Source of the DNA: DATFTE01 sp963840665
Lineage (GTDB): Bacteria; Acidobacteriota; Terriglobia; Terriglobales; Acidobacteriaceae
Direction of reading: 5' to 3'
NCBI GenBank assembly: GCA_963840665.1
Contig: CAWIZO010000008.1
Coordinates: 929,375-993,374, forward strand
DNA: 64,000 bases
Shown here: positions 1 through 10,175 of the stretch, one piece after another
How the letters are laid out: every line of letters starts with the position of its first letter
Numbering within the stretch: the first letter of the stretch is position 1
Position numbers and translations under genes: made by a program
The notes under the pieces: generated by a model
Seen by the model: the letters and a program-made list of their open reading frames with translations, nothing else
Database searches by the model: none
What the model was told of the DNA's origin: nothing

Positions 1-842
1 TGGACGTGGACGACGCCTTTGGGCTTCCCGGTGGAACCCGAGGTGTAGAGCAAAAAGAGCGGATCTTCCGCGTCCATCGGTTCTGCAGGGCACTCGGCGG
101 GGAACCTCATTAGCTCGTTGAAGTCGATCTCGCGCTTGCCGCTGAGTTCGGCAGCGCGTCGGGAGTAGACGACGACTTTCTCTACAAACTCAAGGCCGTC
201 GAGAGCTTCATCAACGATGGGCTTGAGAGCCACAGTCTTGCCGCGGCGGAATCCGACATCACCGGCGATGACAACTTTGGCCTGCGCGTCTTCGATGCGA
301 TCTCGCAGGGCGGTGTGGCCGAGGCCGTCGTAGACCACAGAATGAATGGCGCCGATGCGAGCGGAGGCCAGCATGGCCACCGCGCCTTCCACAGTGAGCG
401 GCATGTAGATCACGACACGGTCGCCTTTTTTCACGCCCAGCGATTTGAGGCCGTTGGCAAAACGGCAGACCATGCGATAGAGCTGTCCGTAGGTGACGAT
501 GCGCTCGCTACCGTCTTCGCCGAGCCAGATGTAGGCGGCGCGATTGCGGCGCTCGGAGTTAGCGTGGCGATCGAGAGCGTTCACGGTAATGTTGGTCTTC
601 CCGCCGACGAACCATTGGTGATGGACGCCGTCCCAGTCGAGCACTTTCTCCCACGGCCGCGACCAGACGAATCTCTTCGCGTAGTCTCCCCAAAAGGCTT
701 CTGGATCTCGAACGGACCGCTTATAGTCTTCCGCAAAGTTCTGTTGGAGGCAGTTGGAGGCGACGATGGCTGGGGCCGCGTATTCTTCGTCGATGGCCAA
801 CAGGTTAGAGATTTTCTGGTCGGTGACGGCCGGGCTGCTCAT
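1..842 (-). CDS. acs: Acetyl-CoA synthetase, partial (N-terminal ~280 residues)
   Basis: AMP-forming acetate (or short acyl) CoA ligase of the ANL superfamily, cut by the left window edge. The visible part begins MSSPAVTDQKISNLLAIDEE and carries the acyl-CoA synthetase N-terminal region with the family's WFVGG, KKGDRV and RIGAIHSVVY stretches, then the P-loop-like adenylation motif LLYTSGSTGKPKG near residue 270, so about 370 residues are missing. It lies downstream of a complete acs on the same strand, making a tandem pair of clearly diverged paralogs. The start is the ATG at 842; the 5' region carries GAGG-type bases. Whether this copy prefers acetate or propionate cannot be told from the visible part. 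Confidence 0.9.
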   Translation of the reverse strand, partial: MSSPAVTDQKISNLLAIDEEYAAPAIVASNCLQQNFAEDYKRSVRDPEAFWGDYAKRFVWSRPWEKVLDWDGVHHQWFVGGKTNITVNALDRHANSERRNRAAYIWLGEDGSERIVTYGQLYRMVCRFANGLKSLGVKKGDRVVIYMPLTVEGAVAMLASARIGAIHSVVYDGLGHTALRDRIEDAQAKVVIAGDVGFRRGKTVALKPIVDEALDGLEFVEKVVVYSRRAAELSGKREIDFNELMRFPAECPAEPMDAEDPLFLLYTSGSTGKPKGVVHV

Positions 843-948
843 GAGGGAGCTCCTCTAACGGACGGGTGTTGGGATTTTCGTCCGGGGGCGACCCGAGCGC
901 AGTGATGGCGATCACAGGAGGGTGTGCCGAGGACAACGAAACCAATTC

Positions 949-1135
949 GTAGAGACGCATCTTAGGCGACGCCCTTCCCGTCATAGGACGTCATCCCGAG
1001 CCACGCGAGGGATCTGGCGCGCAGTGTCTTCACGGCCCGGGGTCGGAGTGCTGCACGCCAGATCCTTCGCCCTAGCGGGCTCACGATGACGTCAAACGGG
1101 GTGGGACAAAAGATGCAGCTGGGCTGCATCTCTAC
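949..1135. repeat. MITE-like composite palindromic element
   Basis: This element fills most of the 345-base gap between the two acs genes. Its ends are near-perfect inverted repeats: GTAGAGACGCA at 949-959 and TGCATCTCTAC at 1125-1135, one mismatch. Inside, 987-1093 forms a long imperfect stem whose arms begin GACGTCATCCCGAG and end GATGACGTC, with the inner arms GGGATCTGGCG and CGCCAGATCC. A perfect 8-bp hairpin (GATGCAGC/GCTGCATC, 3-base loop) sits at 1112-1130. No coding sequence is credible here. The design resembles the non-autonomous repetitive extragenic elements common in large Acidobacteriota genomes. Confidence 0.6.
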
Positions 1136-1187
1136 AGAGAGAGCCCTATTGTTCCGGTTCATCGTGGCGGGCGGGACGCCGCCGCTA

Positions 1188-3155
<1,968 letters not shown>

Positions 3156-3250
3156 GAGCCTCACCTCTGAATTTTGGTTCGCCGCATGCGATTTTACTGC
3201 GCGCGGCGAAGAATGTCTCGGGCCGGAGTGGCGTCCGCTGAAGCGGATTG

Positions 3251-3277
3251 TACGGGCGAGGGCGCCCGTCCCCACAC
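3251..3277. repeat. GGGCGCCC-type dispersed palindrome, copy 1
   Basis: The stretch between acs and actP reads TACGGGCGAGGGCGCCCGTC followed by CCCACAC. On the other strand it begins GTGTGGGGACGGGCGCCC and is closely similar to a second copy at 54302-54327. The repeat folds on itself around GGGCGCCC. It touches the actP stop codon, so it may also serve as a 3' stem, although no T-run follows. Confidence 0.5.
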
Positions 3278-4881
3278 TAAGCCGCTCCCGCTCTTTCCGC
3301 TCCTAGTCCTGTATTCGATCGGACGAGCAGTTCGTTGAACTTGTGCTGCGATGTTGGTTCATGGCTGAGCATGGTGCCGAGAAACGCGCCGAGAAATCCC
3401 AGGGGAATGCTGAGGATGCCGGGATTCTCGAGTGGGAACCAGGCCTTCGCCTGAATGAGATGCCGGGCCGCACCCACGACCGTAGGCGGATCGACCGCCA
3501 TGAGGCTAGGGCTCACGAGAATCAATCCGATGGAAGCGACCAGCCCGGTGATAAGACCGGAGACAGCGCCCGCGGTGTTGAAGCGACGCCAGAAAATCGA
3601 GAGAACGATCACCGGCAGGTTGGCCGAAGCAGCGACCGCGAAGGCGAGAGCTACCAGAAACGCGACGTTCGCCGTAGGGCCGAGCAGGATCGCGATGAAG
3701 ATGGCGATGGCTCCCACCACGAAGGCAGAGATACGCGCGACTAAGACTTCTTCTCCCGGCTTGCGCTCGACTCCCTTGTGAATGACGTTGGTCCAGAAGT
3801 CATGCGCGAAAGACGTTGAAGCGCTGATGGTGAGTCCTGCGACCACGGCGAGAATGGTGGCGAAGGCGATGGCGGAGATGAAGGCGAAGAAGACGTCTCC
3901 GGCAAGACTCTGTGCGAGCAGCGGCGCGCTCATGTTGGTGCCGCCATGAGTTGAGATGAAGTCGCGTCCGACGATGGTAGCGGCGCCAAAGCCCAGAAAC
4001 GTCGTCATGATGTAAAAACTGCCGATCAGAACCATCGCCCAAACCACGCTGTGGCGGGCGGTCTTGGCGTCGGGAACGGTGTAGAAGCGGACCAGGATAT
4101 GCGGCAGTCCCGCGGTGCCCAGGATAAGCGCCATACCGAGGGAGATCAGGTCGAGCGGCCCGTATGGCGGCTTGTAGCGCAAGCCCGGCTGCAGGAAGTC
4201 CTTGACCACGACTTGCCCCTTGTCATGATAGGTGACATGGCCGACGGCATCGAAGAAAGCCGCGAGGCTGAAATGGAAGTGGGCAAGCACGAGAATGCTG
4301 AGCAGCACTGTGCCCGCGATCAGCAGGATGGCCTTGATGATCTGCACCCAGGTGGTCGCCAGCATTCCGCCGAAGACCACGTAAACGATCATCAATACGC
4401 CGACGGCAATCACGGCCGTCTGGTAGCTGATGCCAGAGTCCTTCAACAGGAGTGTGACCAGCGCGCCGGCGCCGACCATCTGCGCGATCATATAAAAGGT
4501 GCTCACGGTGAGCGTACTTAACGAAGCCATCGCACGCACCGGGCGCGGACGCAGGCGGTAGGCCAGCACGTCGGCCATGGTGTACTTGCCGGCGTTGCGT
4601 AGTGGCTCGGCGATCACAAGCAGCACCGTCAGATAAGCCACCAGCCATCCGACGGAGAAGAGGAAACCGTCGTATCCCTGGAAAGCGATGATGCCAGCGA
4701 TGCCGAGGAAAGAGGCCGCACTCATATAGTCGCCAGCGACCGCAATGCCGTTCTGCCACGCAGTGATACGGCGCCCAGCGGCAAAAAAGGCGCTGCTTCC
4801 GCTGGAGCGCTTGGACGCCCAATAGGTGATGCCTAGCGTGATGGCGATAAATCCCACGAACATGACCAGTGGCGTTGACAT
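3277..4881 (-). CDS. actP: Cation/acetate symporter ActP
   Basis: Sodium:solute symporter (SSS) family permease of 534 residues, close to the 549 of E. coli ActP, in the inner membrane. The N-terminus MSTPLVMFVGFIAITLGITY is the first membrane helix; family features follow, including FFAAGRRITAWQNGIAVAGD, the AASFLGIAGIIAFQGYDGF stretch and YTMADVLAYRLRPRPVRA. About 13 hydrophobic segments can be counted. Its start lies 2 bases from the stop of the preceding DUF485 gene, the standard yjcH-actP pairing, and acs lies just downstream. Role: proton- or sodium-coupled acetate/short-chain carboxylate uptake feeding the two Acs enzymes. Confidence 0.94.
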   Translation of the reverse strand: MSTPLVMFVGFIAITLGITYWASKRSSGSSAFFAAGRRITAWQNGIAVAGDYMSAASFLGIAGIIAFQGYDGFLFSVGWLVAYLTVLLVIAEPLRNAGKYTMADVLAYRLRPRPVRAMASLSTLTVSTFYMIAQMVGAGALVTLLLKDSGISYQTAVIAVGVLMIVYVVFGGMLATTWVQIIKAILLIAGTVLLSILVLAHFHFSLAAFFDAVGHVTYHDKGQVVVKDFLQPGLRYKPPYGPLDLISLGMALILGTAGLPHILVRFYTVPDAKTARHSVVWAMVLIGSFYIMTTFLGFGAATIVGRDFISTHGGTNMSAPLLAQSLAGDVFFAFISAIAFATILAVVAGLTISASTSFAHDFWTNVIHKGVERKPGEEVLVARISAFVVGAIAIFIAILLGPTANVAFLVALAFAVAASANLPVIVLSIFWRRFNTAGAVSGLITGLVASIGLILVSPSLMAVDPPTVVGAARHLIQAKAWFPLENPGILSIPLGFLGAFLGTMLSHEPTSQHKFNELLVRSNTGLGAERAGAA

Positions 4882-4883
4882 AG

Positions 4884-5234
4884 TTAAGCGCCTTTCCGAT
4901 TCTCGGCCTTCTCGATGATGTCCTTGGCCAGTTTGTCGAAGTCACCTGCGGCTTTCACGTAGAGCCATGCGATCGTCCAAGCCATGAAGAATTGGGAGAG
5001 CGCGAAGAGGTAAGCGAGGTTCACGTTGCCAATCACTTTGGTGGACATGAACGCCGGCGCGTATCCCACGAGAATGGGCAAGGCGAAGTAGTAGACGATG
5101 AAAAATACAAACGCGGGGACGATGAAGATCTTCTTGGTCGCCATCAAATCCTTGAATTCCTTGCTGGCCGCGACGCGATCCCACTCGGTCTGGCTGGCCT
5201 CGTATCGCTGCAACTCCTGGGGCAGAGCGTTCAT
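4884..5234 (-). CDS. DUF485 membrane protein (YjcH-like)
   Basis: A 116-residue protein with two hydrophobic segments (IFIVPAFVFFIVYYFALPIL and LAYLFALSQFFMAWTIAWLY) separated by a short polar loop, which is the DUF485 layout. Proteins of this family are nearly always encoded directly before an SSS acetate permease and are thought to act as a small partner of the permease; the biochemical role is not established. The ATG at 5234 is preferred over longer in-frame starts because AAGGAAGG precedes it and the product then begins MNALPQELQRYEASQTEWDR, with charged residues ahead of the first helix. Translationally close to actP (2-base gap). Confidence 0.85.
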   Translation of the reverse strand: MNALPQELQRYEASQTEWDRVAASKEFKDLMATKKIFIVPAFVFFIVYYFALPILVGYAPAFMSTKVIGNVNLAYLFALSQFFMAWTIAWLYVKAAGDFDKLAKDIIEKAENRKGA

Positions 5235-5365
5235 GGGCGTTCCTTCCTTTGAAGGGAAGCCCTGCGGGGCGTCCCCTTGAATTACGCTTTCCAGCGGCCG
5301 TCGATCTAGTTGCGACGGGCATCCTATCATTTGCGCCAACATAGTTCGAACAACAAACGATCGGC

Positions 5366-7327
5366 TTAGAAGCTGAAGATCGGCCCGAATTCTGTGCGGT
5401 TGTCTTTCCAGGAATTTGAGGGCTTCCCGGCAATGGTGTAGAGCCCGCCTACGTCCGGAGTCGCAAGGGTTTTGTACTGTGACTGTTCGAAGGCAAACGT
5501 AGCCCAAGAGTTGAGTTTGTAGTACAGAGTGACGGCGGTGAACCTCGACTGCGAGAGCGGGATGCCGCCGTTGCAGGCAGTCGCGGCGTCGGCACTGGTA
5601 CACCCGATGCCCAGGGCCTTCTGAATATCGCGATGTACGACCTGATCTTTGCCAGCGTGCAGGTACAGTTGCCAGCCGGCGTTGTGGCCCTTGGGATCAG
5701 CATTAAACCAGCGAGACAAAGGCAGCCCAAGATTTACGAATCCTCCGAACGCGCCGACCGGGCGCTGGCGGGCAATCTGCCAAACACCGCCTGAACTGGT
5801 GCAGGTGTTGTTGGCCAGAATTCTGACCGTGCAGCCAAGCTGCTGTGCGCCGGCGACGCCCACGTTGTCGACGGTCTGAACCGTCTGCACATTGAAGAGC
5901 CCTTCGGTGTCGGTGTAGAAAGTATTTAGTTGACCGGCGAGCATGAAGCGCATATCCGCGCCGCGATAGGCGCTAGCAACCAGAGTGAACCACCGGGTCG
6001 GCAGTTGTACTCCAAGTTGGTTTCCATAAAGATTGCTGCTGTTGGTAAAACCCGCGGGATACTGCGTCAGAATATCCAGCGGCAAAGTGGAAGACGAAGC
6101 GAGATTGCCGCTGGTGGTGATGGCGGTACGGCGGGCTTCATATCCGGACCAGAGCAGTTGCGCGGGAGCCACTCCCGGGGCCTTATCGAGCTGGAATTGC
6201 AAGACTGCACGTGCTTCGAGTTCGGGACGCCCAGAGTCTGCGCCCTGCCGCTCCCCTTCCCCGATTTGCGCTTCGAAGCCTCCAAGGGTGTTGTTGAGCT
6301 TGTAGATTTGCCCCGTGCTCGGCATCATGAGGGCAAATTCAGGCGAGAACTTTAAGTTGCGCGAGCCGCCCAATTTCTGCACTAGGCCGAAACGGAACTG
6401 CGGCGCTCGCTCCCAGATGTCCCCAGAAAATGCGCCCAGGAAAGTGGTTTCCAGAATGTTAGGTAGCGCGGTGGATCCGAACAAGGTCCAGTCTTGTCCA
6501 GCTTCGAAGAACACGTCCGATTTCTCTCCGGCCGCATAGTCAGCGCGGACGTAGGCTAGGCGCAGACGCGGGCCGGGATTGCGAATGGAGGAAATGTCGG
6601 CGTTATCCACTTCGCTGAAGTTGCCTTCGAAGTCCATTTCCACTTTGCCGGTGAGTGTCAGCTTCGGCGACATATCGGGCCATTCGAAATTGCTTCCCAA
6701 ACGGGTTGAGCGCGCTTTGATATGGAAAGACGAATTTGTGGTTGGACCGGTACTGAAGAGCGAACTCGAATTCAGAAAGATTCCAGGGAACGGAAAATCA
6801 TCTCCGTTGGGAGAACTCGTATCGTGAACGGTGGTCGCCTTGATAAAGCCATAAGGAGTGACCTTCACGGGACCGACCTTGAAGCCGGGGATCAGTCCGT
6901 CTTTAACCGGTGGATCGACAGGTAACACGCGCATCGGAGCGACCGCGGAAACGACGACGGGGCCCTTCGGCTTCGTTTCCTGCGGGGGAATGGCAGCTGG
7001 AGCTGCCGCGGGAACGACCGGCGTCGTAGAAGCTACTAAAGCTTTCGCAACCTGGGTGGACGCGGCAGGCTCCGTTAATGAAGAGAGTTCGTCCGATGAG
7101 ATTACGCCTTTGTCACGCAACAGCGTGAGCAAGCGATCGCGCTGCTGACTGGAGGGAACGCCGTTGATACTCTTGGCTTCCTCGGCCGTGATCACGCCCT
7201 TACTGGTGAGAAGTTGAATCAGCGGATCGCTGTCAGCCGTGGCTAGAGGATCGGCTGCGAATAGAGGGCAAGCCAGGAATGCAAGGGACGCAAACGCGAT
7301 CAAGAGAGGGCGTAACGAACGTCTCAT
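5366..7327 (-). CDS. DcaP-like trimeric outer-membrane porin
   Basis: 653-residue secreted protein with a clear signal peptide (MRRSLRPLLIAFASLAFLAC PLFA, cleavage after AFA/A-like site near residue 24). Residues ~35-85 hold two copies of a short helical motif (LIQLLTSKGVITAEEAKSI and LLTLLRDKGVISSDELSSL), then a proline/alanine-rich linker, then a beta-barrel region starting VTPYGFIKATTVHDTSSPNG and including RSTRLGSNFEWPDMSPKLTL, typical of DcaP-family porins. The C-terminal residue is phenylalanine (FGPIFSF), as expected for a BAM substrate. The gene heads the acetate module on the minus strand and has a CRP-like site at 7433-7448. The likely substrate, small carboxylates, is inferred only from context. 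Confidence 0.82.
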   Translation of the reverse strand: MRRSLRPLLIAFASLAFLACPLFAADPLATADSDPLIQLLTSKGVITAEEAKSINGVPSSQQRDRLLTLLRDKGVISSDELSSLTEPAASTQVAKALVASTTPVVPAAAPAAIPPQETKPKGPVVVSAVAPMRVLPVDPPVKDGLIPGFKVGPVKVTPYGFIKATTVHDTSSPNGDDFPFPGIFLNSSSLFSTGPTTNSSFHIKARSTRLGSNFEWPDMSPKLTLTGKVEMDFEGNFSEVDNADISSIRNPGPRLRLAYVRADYAAGEKSDVFFEAGQDWTLFGSTALPNILETTFLGAFSGDIWERAPQFRFGLVQKLGGSRNLKFSPEFALMMPSTGQIYKLNNTLGGFEAQIGEGERQGADSGRPELEARAVLQFQLDKAPGVAPAQLLWSGYEARRTAITTSGNLASSSTLPLDILTQYPAGFTNSSNLYGNQLGVQLPTRWFTLVASAYRGADMRFMLAGQLNTFYTDTEGLFNVQTVQTVDNVGVAGAQQLGCTVRILANNTCTSSGGVWQIARQRPVGAFGGFVNLGLPLSRWFNADPKGHNAGWQLYLHAGKDQVVHRDIQKALGIGCTSADAATACNGGIPLSQSRFTAVTLYYKLNSWATFAFEQSQYKTLATPDVGGLYTIAGKPSNSWKDNRTEFGPIFSF

Positions 7328-7540
7328 TATGGAGACCTCCGGTTTGGATGAACAGACAGGCCTCCCTGTGCGCGGTTTGCGTTTCTTCCGCGATCAGGTT
7401 GCGGGATTGTCGTGCAGTCCGAACGGTCGTTCAGTGATAACTGTCACGGTTTAGGGTTCACTCGTCACAACGGGTCTGTGATTTACGACAGAGGGGCAGG
7501 AGAGCTGCAAACGCGGCCGACTCTCCTGCGCAAGTTGGAC
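7328..7540. other. Intergenic region upstream of the porin
   Basis: This gap separates the porin start from the stop of the amidohydrolase gene on the same strand. A GGAGACCTCC stretch adjoins the porin ATG, and the CRP-like palindrome at 7433-7448 lies about 106 bases upstream. A further half-site TGTGATTTACG occurs near 7477. No small gene was recognised. Confidence 0.5.
7433..7448. promoter_or_regulatory. CRP-like operator upstream of the porin/acetate operon
   Basis: AGTGATAACTGTCACG: GTGA-N6-TCAC dyad, about 106 bases before the porin start. It matches the other sites listed in this window (consensus TGTGATCNCNGTCACR) except for the first base. The motif is that of Crp/Fnr-family regulators with CRP-type recognition helices; the actual regulator is not in the window. 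Confidence 0.55.
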
Positions 7541-9544
7541 CTAGCGGACGGGTTGGACGCCGACGGCGCGGTCGAGATCGGCGGTCTGATAGACCACACC
7601 GTCTTTCACCACGGTTTTTACCCTTCGTACGTCGCCTACGTGGGCGGCGGGGTTGCCGTCAATGAGAATGACATCGGCGAGTTTGCCGACTTCGATGCTT
7701 CCCCGTTCCTGGTCCTGTTTCATGACGCGGGCGGCGCCTAGAGTTGCCAGTTGCAGAACCTTGGGAGACGGAATCCCTGCGGCTTCATACAGTTCGAGTT
7801 CGCGGGGCAGAGTAAATCCCGCGAGCGAGTCGGTGCCGGCTACTAGGGGAATTCCCGCGTCGTAAAGGGCTTTCGTCATCTTGAGCATTTGCCGGAACGA
7901 GTCTTGATAACGTCGGTCCATGCCCTCGGGAACTTCGAGACCTCCGTAGAGGAATCCACGACGGATCTGGGCGGGCAAGCGATCGCCGACAGCCGCATAG
8001 ACAGCGGACATCTTGCCTGGCCGGTCGTCAAACATGCCTTCAAAAACAACCAGCGTGGGGTCGACGACGGTTTTGTGTTGCTGCAACAATTGAATAAAGC
8101 TTTGTACTTGCGGCGATGCGGGATCAATGTCAGCTCCACGACTTGCGACTTCGGTGAAGCGGGCGGGAGTGCGTGTGTCCTTCACCTTGTCAAACATGAA
8201 ATTCAGGAAGATGAAATTCATGTGCTGGATCTCGTCGGCGCCATCATTGACGAATTGCTCTGCGTTCATAAAGGCAGGTACGTGTCCGCTGACGCGCATG
8301 CCGTGGGCGTGCGCGATCTCCGCGATTTTGGGAACCAGTTCCGGCTTAATCGAGCTGTAGATTTTTATCTGCACATAACCGAGCTTGGCGAAGCGGTCGA
8401 TGTTGTCGCGTGCCTCCTGCTCACTATCGACGTTGATCTTGGTCGGCCCCGCATAGGGCCCGCGGCCATCGATGAGTCCTGCCATCAGCACGCGCGGACC
8501 GATCTCCGTTCCATTATCAAAACGCGCGCGCATCTTCCCCAGTTGATCGATATCGTTGCCCAGATCGCGGACGCTAGTGATGCCGCTCGCGATGTGGAGC
8601 AAGCCATCGTTGGGTCCGAGGTGAACGTGCATATCCCAGAGACCAGGCATTAGAGTCTTGTTCGTCGCGTCGATCACCTGGGCTGATTTGGGAACCGGAA
8701 CACTGCCGTCGCCACCAACTGCGGTAATTTTGTTGCCCTCGATAACGACAGTGCTGCTGGGAACCACGGTGGCAGTGGTTGAGTCGAAAAGGTTCGCGTG
8801 AACGAAGGCGAGAGGGCCGCCAGGCTTATGGCCCAGCGAACTTGCGAGATTCGCGATCCGCTGGTTGTCGAAATCATCTTGCGCTTTTTGCAACGAGTCA
8901 ACCGTCGATTCCCATCCCTCACGCACGACCACGAACCAGCCACTGACGCTAGCGAACATCTCACCTTTCTCGTCGAGCCAAATAGGATCAGGAGCGAAGT
9001 CGAGGCCGCTAATCGCGTACTGGCTCATGGTGAGCGTCTGGTTATTGACGTTGACCTTGAGATCGCTGCGATGTTCGATCGACGCTTCGCCTGAAGGCAG
9101 CAGCGGGAGACGACCCCCATTTCCGAGAATGGCTCTGGCTAGCACCGCACCCTCTTGTGGGGTGCCGCTGATGCTTATGTAAAAAGCCTTCCCTGTTAGT
9201 TTCTTTTCACCCTGCTCTGCGCGATTCTTCCAACTCGCAACTCCGTTCTTCACTGTGAATTGTTCTTCGACCGGAGCTTTGAGATAGTCGTTGCCGCTAT
9301 TGTGAATTTCCGTCGGAAGGCCATTCTTGTCGAGGACGAGATGCTCCGTAATCTTGGGCCCGCGACCGCGATCGTTGAACTCGTAGTAAAGCTCGAGGCT
9401 GCCGTCAGGGTTGCGGGTTGCGGTTTCATATCCGGCTTTGTTGCCCGCCAGCATCAAGGTGTAGCGGGTTACGTTGCTCGCGGGAGGCGTCGCTTGGGCG
9501 GCGCAGAACGGCGCAAGCAGAAGCAACAAGAACAGTCTTTTCAT
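7541..9544 (-). CDS. Secreted amidohydrolase-family protein
   Basis: 667 residues with a signal peptide (MKRLFLLLLLAPFCAAQATP). The first ~235 residues form a separate domain rich in beta-strand (VTRYTLMLAGNKAGYETATR onward), seen in acidobacterial exported hydrolases. From ~240 an imidazolonepropionase-like metal-dependent amidohydrolase domain follows: LMPGLWDMHVHLGPNDG supplies the HxH metal motif, TSVRDLGND and VKIYSS-like IQIKIYSSIKPE the barrel strands, GMRVSGHVP the third histidine, GADEIQHMNF the fourth and LVAGTDSLAGFTL the catalytic aspartate. It therefore probably hydrolyses an amide or lactam (peptidase-like or prolidase-like) in the periplasm. Monocistronic, on the same strand as the porin but 213 bases away. 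Confidence 0.85.
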   Translation of the reverse strand: MKRLFLLLLLAPFCAAQATPPASNVTRYTLMLAGNKAGYETATRNPDGSLELYYEFNDRGRGPKITEHLVLDKNGLPTEIHNSGNDYLKAPVEEQFTVKNGVASWKNRAEQGEKKLTGKAFYISISGTPQEGAVLARAILGNGGRLPLLPSGEASIEHRSDLKVNVNNQTLTMSQYAISGLDFAPDPIWLDEKGEMFASVSGWFVVVREGWESTVDSLQKAQDDFDNQRIANLASSLGHKPGGPLAFVHANLFDSTTATVVPSSTVVIEGNKITAVGGDGSVPVPKSAQVIDATNKTLMPGLWDMHVHLGPNDGLLHIASGITSVRDLGNDIDQLGKMRARFDNGTEIGPRVLMAGLIDGRGPYAGPTKINVDSEQEARDNIDRFAKLGYVQIKIYSSIKPELVPKIAEIAHAHGMRVSGHVPAFMNAEQFVNDGADEIQHMNFIFLNFMFDKVKDTRTPARFTEVASRGADIDPASPQVQSFIQLLQQHKTVVDPTLVVFEGMFDDRPGKMSAVYAAVGDRLPAQIRRGFLYGGLEVPEGMDRRYQDSFRQMLKMTKALYDAGIPLVAGTDSLAGFTLPRELELYEAAGIPSPKVLQLATLGAARVMKQDQERGSIEVGKLADVILIDGNPAAHVGDVRRVKTVVKDGVVYQTADLDRAVGVQPVR

Positions 9545-9599
9545 GTCAGTCCCCAGGTGATGAGTGCGGGCATAAATCTATACCAAACCGAGGCTCAGG

Positions 9600-10043
9600 T
9601 CACAACTGATCGAGGAATTTGTGGCGATCTCGGGAATCAGGCAACGGACAGACATCATACTTGCCGAAAATTCGATAACGGTTACCCGCCACGACGTTGT
9701 AGCCCCAGTCGCGAAGGGGACGGGGCATGACGCGAAGCACTTTGGATACGAAGCTCCAGAGTCCGCCTAGCATGGCCAAGACCGCGATACCCGCGTCGGA
9801 CCGGCTTGCTAGAGATTCACCAGTTTGCTGAAAATCGCGAACCAGGTACACGGTGTCGAGATCCACGGCATTCACACCATGCCGGCCCAGAATGGCTTTG
9901 GCGAACTCGCTTTGTAGCGCCGCAAACCGAAATCGATCGTTGCGGTCACGTTTCAGGACAAACTGCACAAAACGGTTGCACAGGCCACAAACGCCGTCGT
10001 AGAGCAGGATCGGGTTGTCGCTCCCAGCCATCCCTACAACCAT
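9600..10043 (-). CDS. DUF393 / DCC-family thiol-disulfide oxidoreductase-like protein
   Basis: 147 residues. The defining motif DGVCGLC lies at the N-terminus (Cys19 and Cys22), in the context ILLYDGVCGLCNRFVQFVLK, followed by RFRFAALQSE, the second family signature, and YRIFGKYDVCPLP near the end with another cysteine. The DCC family has a thioredoxin-like fold with a CxxC-type pair; in vivo substrates are unknown. The start is uncertain: ATG at 10043 or 10031 (12 bases apart) both fit. It is divergent from nifJ, and the two genes share a 132-base promoter region with two CRP-like sites. Confidence 0.85.
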   Translation of the reverse strand: MVVGMAGSDNPILLYDGVCGLCNRFVQFVLKRDRNDRFRFAALQSEFAKAILGRHGVNAVDLDTVYLVRDFQQTGESLASRSDAGIAVLAMLGGLWSFVSKVLRVMPRPLRDWGYNVVAGNRYRIFGKYDVCPLPDSRDRHKFLDQL

Positions 10044-10062
10044 GCTACCGGAAATTCCCCTC

Positions 10063-10078
10063 TGTGATCTCCGTCACA
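10063..10078. promoter_or_regulatory. CRP-like operator upstream of nifJ, proximal to DUF393
   Basis: TGTGATCTCCGTCACA is a perfect TGTGA-N6-TCACA dyad, identical in both half-sites to the E. coli CRP consensus. It is 113 bases before the nifJ start and 20 bases before the start of the divergent DUF393 gene, so it could activate the first and repress the second. Confidence 0.7.
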
Positions 10079-10084
10079 ACTGTC

Positions 10085-10100
10085 TGTGATCCACGTTCCG
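10085..10100. promoter_or_regulatory. Degenerate second CRP-like half-site upstream of nifJ
   Basis: TGTGATCCACGTTCCG has a perfect left half and a poor right half. It begins 22 bases after the perfect site at 10063, about two helical turns, which would place both on one DNA face. This is suggestive of tandem binding but weak on its own. Confidence 0.35.
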
Positions 10101-10175
10101 GACGGGTGTGCCCTTCGACGCGCATCCTCTTAGCCATGGATTTCCCCCACACCAACTGGGAGCGTGAGGAACATC

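Noticed and set aside
7470..7495. Second CRP-like site upstream of the porin
   Set aside because: Only the left half TGTGA is present; the right half is unrelated.
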